From Paulinella micropora (lineage: Eukaryota; Cercozoa; Imbricatea; Euglyphida): a stretch of 64,000 bases of DNA. How positions within the stretch are numbered: the first letter of the stretch is position 1; the number at the start of each line of letters is the position of its first letter. The notes under the pieces are model-generated. The model had not been told where the DNA came from, made no database searches, and worked only from the letters and a program-made list of their open reading frames with translations. Location: contig BJOX01000090.1 of the NCBI GenBank assembly GCA_009731375.1, positions 77,264-141,263 on the forward strand, written 5' to 3'. Made by a program: the position numbers and the translations under genes. Shown here piece after piece: positions 37,186 through 62,187 of the stretch.

Positions 37186-37453
37186 GGACACCGTGATAGC
37201 CCAGTGGTCAAGTTCTACCATCTGGGCCCTGTCGCCAGTTCGATTCCCGTCGGTGCCACCAGTATTTTCATTGAACATACCGGTCTATTTCTGGACCAGT
37301 ATTTTCATTGAACATACCGGCCCGTCTGGAAGTGTTGGAACTGCCCTTGCGGGGGTGTCATTAGAGCTTATCGTCAATTCTTCGTACTCCCCTCACGGGT
37401 GAGACGATGGAGGCGCATGTGCAGAAATGCATCAGCCATTGACAGAGAAGCAC

Positions 37454-37454
<1 letters not shown>
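37186..37454 (+). mobile_element. tRNA-derived SINE, copy 1
   Basis: The head resembles a tRNA: acceptor-like GGACACCG pairing with CGGTGCC, a box A-like TAGCCCAGTGG at 37197 and a box B GTTCGATTCC at 37238 (internal RNA polymerase III promoter), with CCACCA at the end. A 190-bp body follows, with an internal tandem duplication of CAGTATTTTCATTGAACATA. It is embedded in ATT microsatellite. Two more copies lie at 51043-51310 and 51419-51659. The stems are too degenerate for a working tRNA. Confidence 0.85.
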
Positions 37455-37514
<60 letters not shown>

Positions 37515-38221
37515 GAACCGGCTTACGTGCATTCATATTGTAATTAATCAGTAGTAATAAAATATTTTATTAATAATAAGGCACTGAAATATCTCTGAGG
37601 CTTAATATTTTGTTTTGCAGTTGATGGTGAAATTACTTTGATGTCCACACCTAAAAAAAACAAANNNNNNNNNNNNNNNNNNNNNNNNNNNNNNNNNNNN
37701 NNNNNNNNNNNNNNNNNNNNNNNNNNNNNNNNNNNNNNNNNNNNNNNNNNNNNNNNNNNNNNNNNNNNNNNNNNNNNNNNNNNNNNNNNNNNNNNNNNNN
37801 NNNNNNNNNNNNNNNNNNNNNNNNNNNNNNNNNNNNNNNNNNNNNNNNNNNNNNNNNNNNNNNNNNNNNNNNNNNNNNNNNNNNNNNNNNNNNNNNNNNN
37901 NNNNNNNNNNNNNNNNNNNNNNNNNNNNNNNNNNNNNNNNNNNNNNNNNNNNNNNNNNNNNNNNNNNNNNNNNNNNNNNNNNNNNNNNNNNNNNNNNNNN
38001 NNNNNNNNNNNNNNNNNNNNNNNNNNNNNNNNNNNNNNNNNNNNNNNNNNNNNNNNNNNNNNNNNNNNNNNNNNNNNNNNNNNNNNNNNNNNNNNNNNNN
38101 NNNNNNNNNNNNNNNNNNNNNNNNNNNNNNNNNNNNNNNNNNNNNNNNNNNNNNNNNNNNNNNNNNNNNNNNNNNNNNNNNNNNNNNNNNNNNNNNNNNN
38201 NNNNNNNNNNNNNNNNNNNNN
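37455..38221. other. (ATT)n tail, short unique segment, 557-bp gap
   Basis: (ATT)n to 37515, then about 150 bp of unique sequence ending in an acceptor-like TTTTGCAG at 37620 and ATGTCCACACC, then the gap at 37665-38221. Confidence 0.7.
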
Positions 38222-38431
38222 CCCCCCCACCCCAACGTGCTGGGGCCAGGCAGCATAAATGACGCGGCGCAAGGTAACCGCGTATTCCTCCCCAGGAACC
38301 GCAGCAGGCCACCCCACATTCCACCCCTCGACCAAGTCAGTGAGCTGACGCTCTGACATGAGGTCGGCGAAGTGGGGAGGGCCAAAGACGGGGTCGTTCA
38401 CCAAAGGAAGCGCAGCCTGCATGTAGACACC
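38222..38431 (-). CDS. Partial exon of an unidentified gene
   Basis: On the minus strand, after TTTTTTTCAG, 70 codons are open up to the gap: GVYMQAALPLVNDPVFGPPH, then FADLMSERQLTDLVEGWNVG and a stretch containing RRVIYAAWPQ. Composition and codon use look coding, with a clean pyrimidine tract and acceptor. No family is recognised. It could be host or transposon. Confidence 0.5.
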
Positions 38432-39660
38432 CTGAAAAAAATACAAATTTATCATCAGATTCCAAGAGCACCTCATATACAACAAGAACAAACACGGAAA
38501 AGCAAAAAAGACTACATATAGCACATAGGTGAATGTGAACAAGGAGAGAGACACAAAAACCAAAAAATGGATAAATACAAGCATACATGTCGTGAGCGGC
38601 AACGGAAAACGTGAATGAAAATATGAATTGAAGGGGGGGGGATTACTTGGGGGACATGTAAATACAATGTAGGAACACAGGTCAAGGCAAGGGGAAAGGT
38701 ATTTGACACAAACACATAAAATAGTTGCAGAAAAAAAAAGTGCACAGACAGATAAGGAAAACAAAGCTGACAAGGACAAGGAAAACAAACATAAAAACAC
38801 ACGTTTTGTGCATGTTCAAGACAGCCAACATGTAAGCTAAGAGAAAACAAAGAAACCAGGTATAGGATACATGTATTTCACAAGAGTGCCAAGTAGGGCA
38901 AACAGTAACAAGACAGAAACAGAATAACGACATTTCACAACCGCCTCTCACAGCGAAAACAAACACACCAATCATGCACACAAGCATTTTTCAATCACAC
39001 AACATGCATACAACAACAATACACAAAAATTTGCAATAAAACAACATGCAGGGACAACAAAAGGGACGAAAACAAAATGGCGGACAGCAACAGGAGGCAG
39101 CAACTTTATGCTGTCCGTTATAGGGGAAAAAAGCACATGCACACACAAATTTCTATGCAAAAGTGGACAAACACAGTATAGGAACATATGAGAACACAAA
39201 ACACAGCAAGGTATAATGTGTAGGCAACAGAAGGGAAGAAAAACAAGATGGTGGCAAGCATTTTCAAAAAAAGCACGTAACACAAGCAAACACATGCAAT
39301 TTTGCAATTAGCAGAAAACAAAAAATTGGTAGGGAAGCGTATGGTATGGTGTGGGAAGACAGAATGTACAAAAACATTTGAATTTAGTACAGTAGACACA
39401 ATAAAAACACAAGACAAAAATCACACAAACCGACTTTGCTCTCAACAAAAAAAAAAAATCAAAACCTTGTTTTGGACAAATCAATGCCCCTTCTGTGAAT
39501 ACGGCCCGGAGGGAGTGGCAATTTGTGGATAAATGTACGCAATGTACGCAAAATCCCGGAACAAACAACTTTGCTGACTCGGCGTCGTTCATTAAAACTA
39601 CTAAATTTTTTTTTCAAGCTAATTAAAGTAGTTTAAAAAAGATCATGCAAACTTTAAATA
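38432..39660 (-). other. A/C-rich intron-like region
   Basis: About 1.2 kb rich in ACA and AAAC words on the plus strand, with two loosely similar segments (near 38980-39120 and 39130-39290, both with AACAAGATGG or AACAAAATGG-like words). This probably belongs to the intron upstream of the exon at 38431. A short minus-strand frame near 39480-39590 (NDAESAKLFVPGFCVHCVHL) may be an exon but cannot be supported. Confidence 0.4.
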
Positions 39661-41334
39661 ATACATAATTCTATTAAAATCGATTCAGCAGCGCACTTAA
39701 CTTTGTTTTTGATGTTTAAAATTACATGTGATGGAGAATTACAGAAAATTGCTGCTCCGGGATGGGGTGAAGAGCAGCGGAAGGGTGGGAAGAGGCGGCG
39801 GGGAAAGCACTGCCACCACACTGTGTGTTGTGTACTACTTGAAGCGTGCGGGGACCCGCAAACGCTCTTCCTCGGGTACTGTTCCAAATGTCGTTTCGTG
39901 CCGCGCCTGTCGTTATCCCTGCTTTGAGAAACATTAGTATTCAAGTTAAAGCTTCAAGCCGAGCATCAGGCAAATTCAAACTTGACGTGTGAGTTTGATT
40001 TAATGAATTAATTAATAATATAATCATCACTGTACCTGATAAAATTAGAGTCAATCCACTTGAGTGGATCCTGTGAACCGTATACGTAAGTCACAGTCAC
40101 GATGTTAAAACTAAGAATCTTAGTATATATATGATCTTTGTGACACCGTTATTAATTAGCGGTTTTTTTCACATTGTTATATTAACTTCGAGTCGCTTAA
40201 ATATGACAAAAGTATTATTAATTACTGAATATACTGACAGTGCTAATTTTGCCACATTTAGGGCTTAAAACACTTTAATAATCCACAGAAGTTGAAGATC
40301 CAGAAATGTGGATTGCCAGGTTAAGGGTTAATATCGTTATTAAGCTTACTGATACTCACGCGGCCACCGATTCTTATTAAAAGTCAATCATCAGTGGAAC
40401 TTGACAAGTTCAAGTGACTGCTCGAAAGCTGCCACTGTAAAGAAGGAGAGGAAAATGCAGGTGACCGATCCAGACAGTGTTGAATAATTATTAATATGAT
40501 ATTGTTCAACTGATGTCGTTTTTGTAACTGTTCACAATGTTTTCTTCCGCACTGAATGGTCTTTAATAAATTTGAAGAACTCGGGGTATGATGTTGCAAG
40601 CAGGAATGAATGGCATTTGAATAATTATTCATATTAATAAGTTAACTCCTGAAGTTGACGACAAACTCGGTCAACTTTGACCTCATTCTTCTCCGTCACA
40701 ACTTGAGAGAGTCTAATCAAAACTTGAGTACTGAGCACGCCACATGACCACTCTTGTCCCGAGCGTTCCGACGTTCAGACACTGGCTTCAGCGTCACCCG
40801 TTGTGGATAGACAAGGATGAGATGGCAGTTGGAGGATCTTCCCTCTTGAAGGCTGTCAGAATCGACATGACGCGCCCGTAGATGTTCCCTAGGTCTGATG
40901 TGCATCCAGCAACGACTTCCAGCCCTTGGTTCGCAGCTAATACGCATGTTCAAGACCTGTGCCCCAGCTCATCAGAAAGCTCTTGATGAGAACTTGTCAA
41001 ACGAGCCTTAAAACAAGCTGTGAAAAGCAGGATCCTGGATCGGCTGAAAACAGAACGCTTTAAGTCGTTGCTCATGGTAGTTGAGAAATAGGAAATTCCC
41101 CAGACAACACAGCCAACCGACTTAATCCAGCTTCTTGTTCGGGTTCTGACCTGCAACAGAAATCATGAAAACATGAACTAAATGCTCACTCACTCACTCA
41201 CTCATTCACTCAACTCATCTCACTCACTGACTGACTGACTGACTCACTCACTCACTCACTATCCTGCTCGACTGGCTGACTGGCTGACTAACAGGCTGAA
41301 CTGCCTAACAAATTTACTCACACACTCACTCAGT
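39661..41334. other. Unique region downstream of the desaturase, no gene recognised
   Basis: Mixed-composition sequence without long ORFs, AT-rich at 39990-40350. (ACTC)n and (CTGA)n lie at 41188-41265. The right part should include the desaturase 3' untranslated region. A possible minus-strand acceptor with a short open segment near 41150 was not supported. Confidence 0.4.
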
Positions 41335-54190
<12,856 letters not shown>

Positions 54191-54759
54191 GCTTGTCGAG
54201 GGAATGAAAAGGACAGACGCCCTTACTACCGACACCTGACAAAAGGATGAAAAAATGCGAGGTGGCCGCCGGAGACGGGTAAATCCACCCACAAGGAAAC
54301 GGTTTTACCGTTAGAAAGGAGCCAACAATCTTTGCTCAGGCCAATCAAAACAATTTTTTTTACATCCCAGTCACAAAACGGCAAATGGTCCGGGTTATCA
54401 AAAAACATGCAAAAAAAGCCATCTTCATGATCATATCTCCGAAAGGCCCCTATTTTCTATAAGACAAGGCAGTTCCATCTTGTTCGCAATTTGTTGACAT
54501 TTTCGTACTTACGAAAACAAAGCGAACGAAGTGTATTTGGTTGGCCTGCAGTGGGAGACTTAAGAGTTCGACAAGCACAGAAGAGCGCCAAGGCCGATTA
54601 TTTTGACTTGAGAAGCTGCTCTTCCCTCTCGATCGCAACGAATGGGCAACGAGTTCAGGTAGCGCATTTGCTCGGGATACATACTTCGGTTGTGGTTTGC
54701 GGCAACCTTTATTTCTGTTAACATCTTGTTGTACTTTGCACAGTGATCACGTAGGAGTC
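54191..54759. promoter_or_regulatory. Divergent promoter region between desaturase and kinase
   Basis: The 569 bp between the two start codons are free of microsatellites, unlike nearly everything around them. No TATA box is obvious. The right half (54560-54655) looks like a 5' untranslated exon of the kinase, ending TTCAG|GTAGCG, with the coding exon after CAC at 54750. Shared regulation is possible (inference). Confidence 0.5.
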
Positions 54760-55132
54760 ATGGAGGAGATCAACAAAACCTACTTGCTGGGTCCAGTCCT
54801 TGGGGCAGGTGCTTTTGCTGTCGTCAGGAAAGCGACGCGAAGGGTAAAACGAATTGATTGTTGACTTGAGATACATAACAACGTGTTTAGAGCGATGGAC
54901 AACAGCTGGCAGTGAAGTTGATAAAGAAAAGCGTATTACAGCCCGACGCTCTGATAAGGATACACGAGGAGGCAGACATCATGCTAAAGATCAATCATCC
55001 CGGGTGCGTCAAGCTGTTCCAGCTCTTCGAGACAGAAAAGAAACTCATCTTGGTCTGCAACTTGATGTTAATTTCCCCCACACCTTCCTTACTGCATCGC
55101 TTTCTCGCACACAAACAAATACACATTTAGAT

Positions 55133-55221
<89 letters not shown>

Positions 55222-55356
55222 CTCTCTCTCTCCCCCCCTCCCTCTCTCTTATCTCTCTTTGCGTGTGTATGTGTATGTGTGTGTGTGTGTGTGTGTGTGT
55301 TGTATGTATGTACATATGTATGTATGTATGTATGTACGTATGTATGTATGGTTCTT

Positions 55357-55388
<32 letters not shown>

Positions 55389-55798
55389 GTATGTATGGTA
55401 TGTATGGTATGTATGGTATGTATGTAGTTATGTATGTAGGTATGTATGTAGGTATGTAACATATGTATGTATGTATGTATGTATGTAATGTAATGTATGT
55501 AATGTAATGTATGTAATGTAATGTATGTAATGTAATGTATGTAATGTAATGTAATGTATGTAATGTAATGTATGTAATGTAATGTAATGTATGTAATGTA
55601 ATGTATGTATGTATGTATGTATGTATGTATGCATGCATGTATGTATGCATGTATGTATGTATGCATGTATGTATGTATGTATGTATGTATGTGATGTTAT
55701 GTATGTTATGTTGTGTATGTATCTGTGTCTGTGTGTGTGTGGATGTGTTGTGTGTGTGTATGTGTGTGTGTGGATGTGCATGTGCTCTTCTCTCTCTC

Positions 55799-55832
<34 letters not shown>

Positions 55833-56651
55833 CCTCCCCCCCACCTCCCATCTTTATCTCTCTCNNNNNNNNNNNNNNNNNNNNNNNNNNNNNNNNNNNN
55901 NNNNNNNNNNNNNNNNNNNNNNNNNNNNNNNNNNNNNNNNNNNNNNNNNNNNNNNNNNNNNNNNNNNNNNNNNNNNNNNNNNNNNNNNNNNNNNNNNNNN
56001 NNNNNNNNNNNNNNNNNNNNNNNNNNNNNNNNNNNNNNNNNNNNNNNNNNNNNNNNNNNNNNNNNNNNNNNNNNNNNNNNNNNNNNNNNNNNNNNNNNNN
56101 NNNNNNNNNNNNNNNNNNNNNNNNNNNNNNNNNNNNNNNNNNNNNNNNNNNNNNNNNNNNNNNNNNNNNNNNNNNNNNNNNNNNNNNNNNNNNNNNNNNN
56201 NNNNNNNNNNNNNNNNNNNNNNNNNNNNNNNNNNNNNNNNNNNNNNNNNNNNNNNNNNNNNNNNNNNNNNNNNNNNNNNNNNNNNNNNNNNNNNNNNNNN
56301 NNNNNNNNNNNNNNNNNNNNNNNNNNNNNNNNNNNNNNNNNNNNNNNNNNNNNNNNNNNNNNNNNNNNNNNNNNNNNNNNNNNNNNNNNNNNNNNNNNNN
56401 NNNNNNNNNNNNNNNNNNNNNNNNNNNNNNNNNNNNNNNNNNNNNNNNNNNNNNNNNNNNNNNNNNNNNNNNNNNNNNNNNNNNNNNNNNNNNNNNNNNN
56501 NNNNNNNNNNNNNNNNNNNNNNNNNNNNNNNNNNNNNNNNNNNNNNNNNNNNNNNNNNNNNNNNNNNNNNNNNNNNNNNNNNNNNNNNNNNNNNNNNNNN
56601 NNNNNNNNNNNNNNNNNNNNNNNNCCTTTTCCCCCCCCCTCCCCCCCCCCT

Positions 56652-56692
<41 letters not shown>

Positions 56693-59600
56693 TCCCTCTC
56701 TCTCTCTTCTCTCGTCTCCTCTCTTCTTATCTCTTCTCTTCTCTCCTCTCCTCTGCCTCTCCTCCTCCTCCTCCTCCTCTTCCTCTTCTTCTTCTTCTCT
56801 TCTTCTTCTTCTTCTTCTTCTTCTTCTTCTTCTTCTTCTTCTTCTTCTTCTTCTTCTTCTTCTTCTTCTTCCTCTTCCTCTTCCTCTTCCTCTTCCTCTT
56901 CCTCTCTTCCTCTTTTCCTCTTTCCCTCTTTCCCTCTTTCCCTCTTTCCCTCTTTCCCTCTTTCCCTCTTTCCCTCTTCCCCTCTTCCCCTCTTCCCCTC
57001 CTCTTCCCCTCTTCCCCTCTTCCCCTCTTCCCCTTCTTCTTCCCCTTGTTCTTGTTGTTGTTGTTCTTCTTCTTCTTCTTCTTCTTCTTCTTCTTCTTCT
57101 TCTTCTTCTTCTTCTTCTTCTTCTTCTTCTTCTTCTTCTTCTTCTTCTTCTTCTTCTTCTTCTTCTTCTTCTTCTTCTTTTTCTTCTTCCTCTCTCTCTC
57201 TCTCTCAGAGGCTGCAGAGCAGGCTGATAAGTGTGTAAAGTGAATGAATGAATGAATGAATAAATGAATGAATGAATGAATACATGCATGCTGAATGAAT
57301 GAATGAATAAATGCATGCACGCATGCGTGAATGCATGCACGAGGGAATGAATGAATGAATGAATGCACGCATGAATGAATGAATGTCAACATCTTGACTG
57401 AATGACGGCATGTGAGGTGGTGAGTTGGAGCCTGCTGGAGACGCTGAAGCATGAGCAATTCATAAGTAAATGAATGAATGAATGAATGCACGCATGAATG
57501 AATGAATGTACGCATGAATGAATGAATGCACGCATGAATGAATGAATGCATGCACGCATGAATGAATGGATGTTGGTGGTTAGGTGATGGAGTTGTGTGA
57601 CGGAGGCGATCTGTTGGAGAAGCTGCAAGACAAGCCCTTCAGTGAGCAAGAGGCTTGCAAGGTCATTGCCCGAACCCTAATCCTAACCGTAGCCCTAACC
57701 CTAACCCTAACTCCAAGAGGCTTTCAAGGTCTTGCCACTGCCCGAACCCTAATCCTAACCATACATACATACATACATACATACATACATACATACATAC
57801 ATACGTACATACGTACGTACGTGCGCACGTACGTACGTGCGTGTACGTACGTGCGCGTAGTAACATGACGTAACGTAACGTAACGTAACGTAACGTAACG
57901 TAACGTAACGTAACGTACGTACGTACATACATACATATGTTACATACATACATACATACACACATACATACATACATACATACATGCATACATACATACA
58001 TACATACATACATACATACATACATACATACATACATACATACAATGTATTTATGCCCTAACCCTAATCCTCCAAGACAAGCCCTTCAGCGAGCAAGAGG
58101 CTTGCAAGGTCTCTTGCCACTGCCCGAATCCTAACCCTAACCCTAACCCTAACTTCAAGAGGCTTGCAAGGTCTCTTGCCACTGCCCGAACCCTATCCCT
58201 AACCCTATCCCTAACCCTAACCCTAACGTCAAAAGGCTTGCAAGGTCTCTTGTCACAGCCCGAATCCTAACCCTAACTTCAAGAGTCTTGCAAGGTCTTG
58301 CCACTGCCCGAACCCTATCCCTAACCCTTCAGTGAACAAGAAGCATGCAAGGTCTGTGCCACTGCTCACAACCCTGACCCTAACCCTTACTCTAACGCTA
58401 ACTCCAATAACGTCCTTCAGCGAACAAGAAGCATGCAAGTTCTTATGACTGCTCTAACCCTATCCCGCCTCACCTCAACGCTGACTTCCACAACACCGTT
58501 CAGCGAACCAGAGGCCTCCAAGCCCTTGCCACTGCTCTTGCTCTGCGTACATGTTGTAGTGTGTAAGTATGTAGCTATGTATGTATGTATGTATGTATGT
58601 ATGTATGTATGTATGTATGTATGTATGTAGTATGTATGTATGTATGTATGTATGTATGTATGTCTGTATGTACGTATGTACGTATGTACGTACGTATGTA
58701 TGTATGTATGTATGCATGCATGTATGAATGTATGCATGTATGCATGTATGTATGTATGTATCTGTGTAAGTATGCATGTATGTATTATCTATGTATTTAT
58801 CTATGTTTTTATCTATTTCTGTATGCATGCAGAGTTGTTGTTGCAGCTGGTTGCACGTATGTATGTATGTATGTATGTATGTATGTATATATATGTGTAT
58901 GTATGTATGTATGTATCTATGTATGTATTTTTGTATCTATATTATGTGTTTTTATGTATGCGTGTACGTTATGTAGATGTGTGTGCATGTCATGTTATGT
59001 TATGTGTTGTGTGTAGGTGGTGACTTGTGTGGCGGACGCTCTTGCCTACCTACACCAAAAGGTCATCTGCCTGTACAGACTGTACATAACTGTGATAGCA
59101 GACGCTCTTGCTTACCTCAAAAGGTCATCTGCCTGTAGACATTGTACATGACTATCATAGTAGACGCTTTTACCTACAGAGTACACATCCTTATTATTTC
59201 AGTACACGCTCTGGCCTACCTATACGAAAGGTCAGCTGCCTGTACAGACTGTACAGAACTATAGTAGTAGATGCTCTTGCTTACCTACACCAAAACGTCA
59301 TCTGCCTGTACAGACTGTACAGAACTATCATAGTAGACGCTCTTACCTACAGAGTACACATCCTTATTATTACAGTACACGGTCTTGCGTACCTACACCA
59401 AACGGTACAGTTTGTACATAACTTTCATAGTAGACGCTTTCGCTTGCCTCCACCAAAAGCGTAGACCTACAGAGTATGCATCCTTTATCATAATAGACGC
59501 ACTTGCCTACCTTCACCAAAAGAAAGGTCATTCCCACTGATTGCACACCATTCTCATACAGTAGCCTGTTCGTTATCTGATGCCACAAGGCGCAAGTTTT

Positions 59601-61440
59601 CACTCACAACTCCCTCACCACGTCGCATTTTGCACCGCGCTGTCCAGCCTCAGCACGTGGGTGCGGTTGTGCTGTGCATGTAGAACACGTGTGTGGATTG
59701 TGTGATGACTGCAAGGGCTTTGTGCACCGCCACCTCAAGCCAGAAAACATGTTGGCTTATGTATTGTGCATGTACACGTGCATGTACACGTGCGTGTGCA
59801 TCGTGTGCGTTGTGCACCGCGAGCACAAGCCAGAAAACATGCGGCACGTGGATGTGTATTGACTGTGCACGCAGTACACGTGGATTGTGTGCGTGTTGCA
59901 GGGCATTGTGCACCGCGACCTCAAGCAAGAAAACACATTGTTTTATGTATTGTGCATGTACACGTGTGTGGATTGTGTGCGTGTTGCAGGGCATTGTGCA
60001 CCGCGACCTCAAGCAAGAAAACATATTGTTTTATGTATCGTGCATGTACACGTGTGTGGATTGTGTGCGTGTTGCAGGGCATTGTGCACCGCGACCTCAA
60101 GCCAGAAAACATCCTGTGCTGTACCGACAAGACAGACGTCAAGGTAAAGAAATGCAAGAAAAGATGGACATACAGACAGACAGGACGGACATAACAGACC
60201 TAGATGCATACGCAGCGGACGTCAGGGTCAGGGAATGAAAGAAAAAAATGTGCACACAGACAGACAGGACAGACATGAAAAAGTCGTACATGCATGCACC
60301 CTATGCTGCAAGGACAAGGCCGATATGAAAGTGAAGACATGAGAGGGAAAGGCAAATATGCACATAGAGACAGACAGGACATACATGAAAAAGTCGTACA
60401 TGCATGCACCCTATGCTGCAAGGACAAGGCCGATATGAAAGTGAAGACATGAGAGGGAAAGGCAAATACGCACATAGAGGCAGACAGGACATAGATAAAA
60501 GACGTAGATGCATACACCCTGTGCTGCAGGGACAAGACCGAGGTGAAAGTGAAGACATGAGAGGAAAGGCAAAGAGGCACATTACAGACATGAAAAAGAC
60601 ATGAAAAAGAGGTAGATGCATGCACCCTGTGCTGCATAGACGAGACAGACGTCAAAGTGAAGGCATGAGAGGAAAGGGAAAGATGCACATACATACAGAC
60701 AGGACATAGATAAAAGACGTAGATGCGTACACCCTGTGCTGCAGGGACAAGACCGACGTGAAAGTGAAAACATGAGAGGAAAGGCAAAGATGCACATACA
60801 GCCTAACAGGACAGACAGGAAAAAAACCTCGATGCATACGCCCTGTGCTGCCAGGACAAGACAGACGTCAAAGTGAAGATATGAGAGGGAAAGATGCACA
60901 TACATACAGACAGGACTTAGATAAAATACGTAGATGACACCCTGTGCTGCAAGGAAAAGACAGACGTCAAAGGGAAGACATGACAGTGAAAACATGACAG
61001 TGAAAGAAGCAGTGGAGTTGTACATATGGACAGATAGGAAATTCATACAGACCTAGATGCACACACCCTGATCTGCACTGATCAGAGCGATGCCAAGAGG
61101 TGCATACAGACATATACATAACACACATGGCAAGACATACGTACATACATACATACATACATACATACACATACATACATACATACATACATACATACAT
61201 ACATACATACATACATAATTACATACATACATACATAATTACATACATACATACATGCATGCATGCATGCATGCATGCATACATACATACATACATACAT
61301 ACATACATGCATATGCATACATACATATACATACATACATACATACATACAGACATACATACCTACCTAGGTGTGGCTGTGTGTCATGTTAGGTGACCGA
61401 CTTCGGCGAGGCCAAGTACCTCTCAGACGCCACTATTCTC
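54760..61440 (+). CDS. Protein kinase, CAMK-like, N-terminal half (six exons)
   Basis: Serine/threonine kinase, transferring ATP phosphate to protein substrates. Exons, all phase 0: 54760-54843 (MEEINKTYLLGPVLGAGAFA, glycine loop GAGAFAVV), 54891-55052 (AVKLIKK with the ATP lysine; HEEADIML with the helix-C glutamate), 57584-57661 (hinge VMELCDGGDLLEKL), 59017-59061 (VVTCVADALAYLHQK), 60078-60143 (catalytic loop GIVHRDLKPENILCC) and 61393-61440 ([16 protein letters not shown]). The joined exons read as a normal kinase through subdomain VII. HRDLKPEN and the glycine-rich hinge favour the CAMK group. The activation-loop end, APE and the C-lobe lie beyond 61440, in the gap at 62674-63045 or outside the window. 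Introns are almost wholly repeats and exon echoes. Confidence 0.92.
55120..57580. repeat. Kinase intron 2: CT, GT, TATG repeats, 761-bp gap, CTT, GAAT
   Basis: (CT)n, (GT)n, (TATG)n and AATGT repeats, the gap at 55865-56624 with flanking poly-C, (CTT)n and CTTTCC repeats to 57200, then (GAAT)n with a GCACGCAT variant to 57580. Confidence 0.95.
57662..58545 (+). repeat. Eight downstream echoes of kinase exon 3 among CCCTAA repeats
   Basis: The exon ends FSEQEACK|GTCATT. Copies of its last 10-40 bases plus following intron occur near 57709, 58070 (CAAGACAAGCCCTTCAGCGA, the longest), 58152, 58229, 58277, 58327, 58412 and 58495. Several read FSEQEACK with different codons (TTC AGT GAA CAA GAA GCA TGC AAG); the last reads FSEPEASK. 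Each is followed by a TTGCCACTGC-type block and then CCCTAA/CCTAAC telomere-type repeats. CATA and ACGTA microsatellites fill 57765-58040. Confidence 0.85.
58560..59010. repeat. (TATG)n repeats in kinase intron 3
   Basis: GTAT/TATG units with CATG, ACGT and CTAT variants up to the acceptor of exon 4. Confidence 0.95.
59062..59560 (+). repeat. About eight downstream echoes of kinase exon 4
   Basis: The exon ends DALAYLHQK|GTCATC. Variants of GACGCTCTTGCCTACCTACA recur near 59100, 59163, 59207, 59268, 59336, 59378, 59430 and 59499. Copies keeping the sense DALAYLHQ(K/N) with silent changes are near 59268 and 59499. Others are truncated. Spacer words TGTACAGAACTATCATAGTA are shared between units. 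Confidence 0.8.
59685..60045 (+). repeat. Four upstream echoes of kinase exon 5 (HRDLKPEN)
   Basis: The real exon starts at 60078 after GTTGCAG. Copies of the acceptor and HRDLK-coding part lie near 59718, 59810, 59905 and 59993. The two nearest are identical over GGCATTGTGCACCGCGACCT and read IVHRDLKQEN, then TTGTTTTATGTAT. The farther two have HRHLKPEN and a frame-disturbed HREHKPEN. Units are 60-95 bp with a GTGCATGTACACGTG spacer. Confidence 0.85.
60144..61100 (+). repeat. Eight downstream echoes of kinase exon 5 (DKTDVK)
   Basis: The exon ends LCCTDKTDVK|GTAAAG. At about 110-bp intervals (near 60298, 60410, 60519, 60624, 60732, 60840, 60942, 61068) the CTGTGCTGC...GACAAGACAGACGTCAAAGTGAAG block recurs with silent and some missense changes, followed by ACATGAGAGG and CAGACAGGACATA spacers. 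The donor is GTGAAG in most copies. The unit is otherwise well conserved, a recognisable 110-bp minisatellite. Confidence 0.85.
61130..61370. repeat. (CATA)n with CATG variants
   Basis: Tetranucleotide repeat directly before exon 6 of the kinase. Confidence 0.95.
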
Positions 61441-61459
61441 GTAACTATCTATATAGCTC

Positions 61460-62053
<594 letters not shown>

Positions 62054-62099
62054 AGGGGACAAACTTGGGCGAGGCCAAGTACCTCTCTGACCCTACCAT

Positions 62100-62100
<1 letters not shown>
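62054..62100 (+). repeat. Downstream echo of kinase exon 6
   Basis: AACTTGGGCGAGGCCAAGTA and CCTCTCTGACCCTACCATTC repeat the DFG exon. The translation is [14 protein letters not shown], so the DFG aspartate codon is changed and the upstream bases no longer match an acceptor. It runs straight into (CTAT)n. The copy could not make an active kinase. Confidence 0.8.

Positions 62101-62187
<87 letters not shown>

Noticed and set aside
37186-37262. Functional tRNA gene
   Set aside because: Boxes A and B are present, but the D, anticodon and T stems do not pair properly, and the head is fused to a repeated SINE body present in three copies.
38512-39592. Several overlapping Cys/Phe/Leu-rich minus-strand frames
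   Set aside because: They arise from A/C-rich, loosely repeated intron-like sequence; no family resemblance.
57660-58545. True chromosome end
   Set aside because: CCCTAA units are short, interrupted and lie inside an intron with the gene continuing on both sides.
59685-61100. CRISPR-like regularly spaced repeats
   Set aside because: Unit contents are kinase exon ends, spacers are themselves repetitive, and the genome is eukaryotic.
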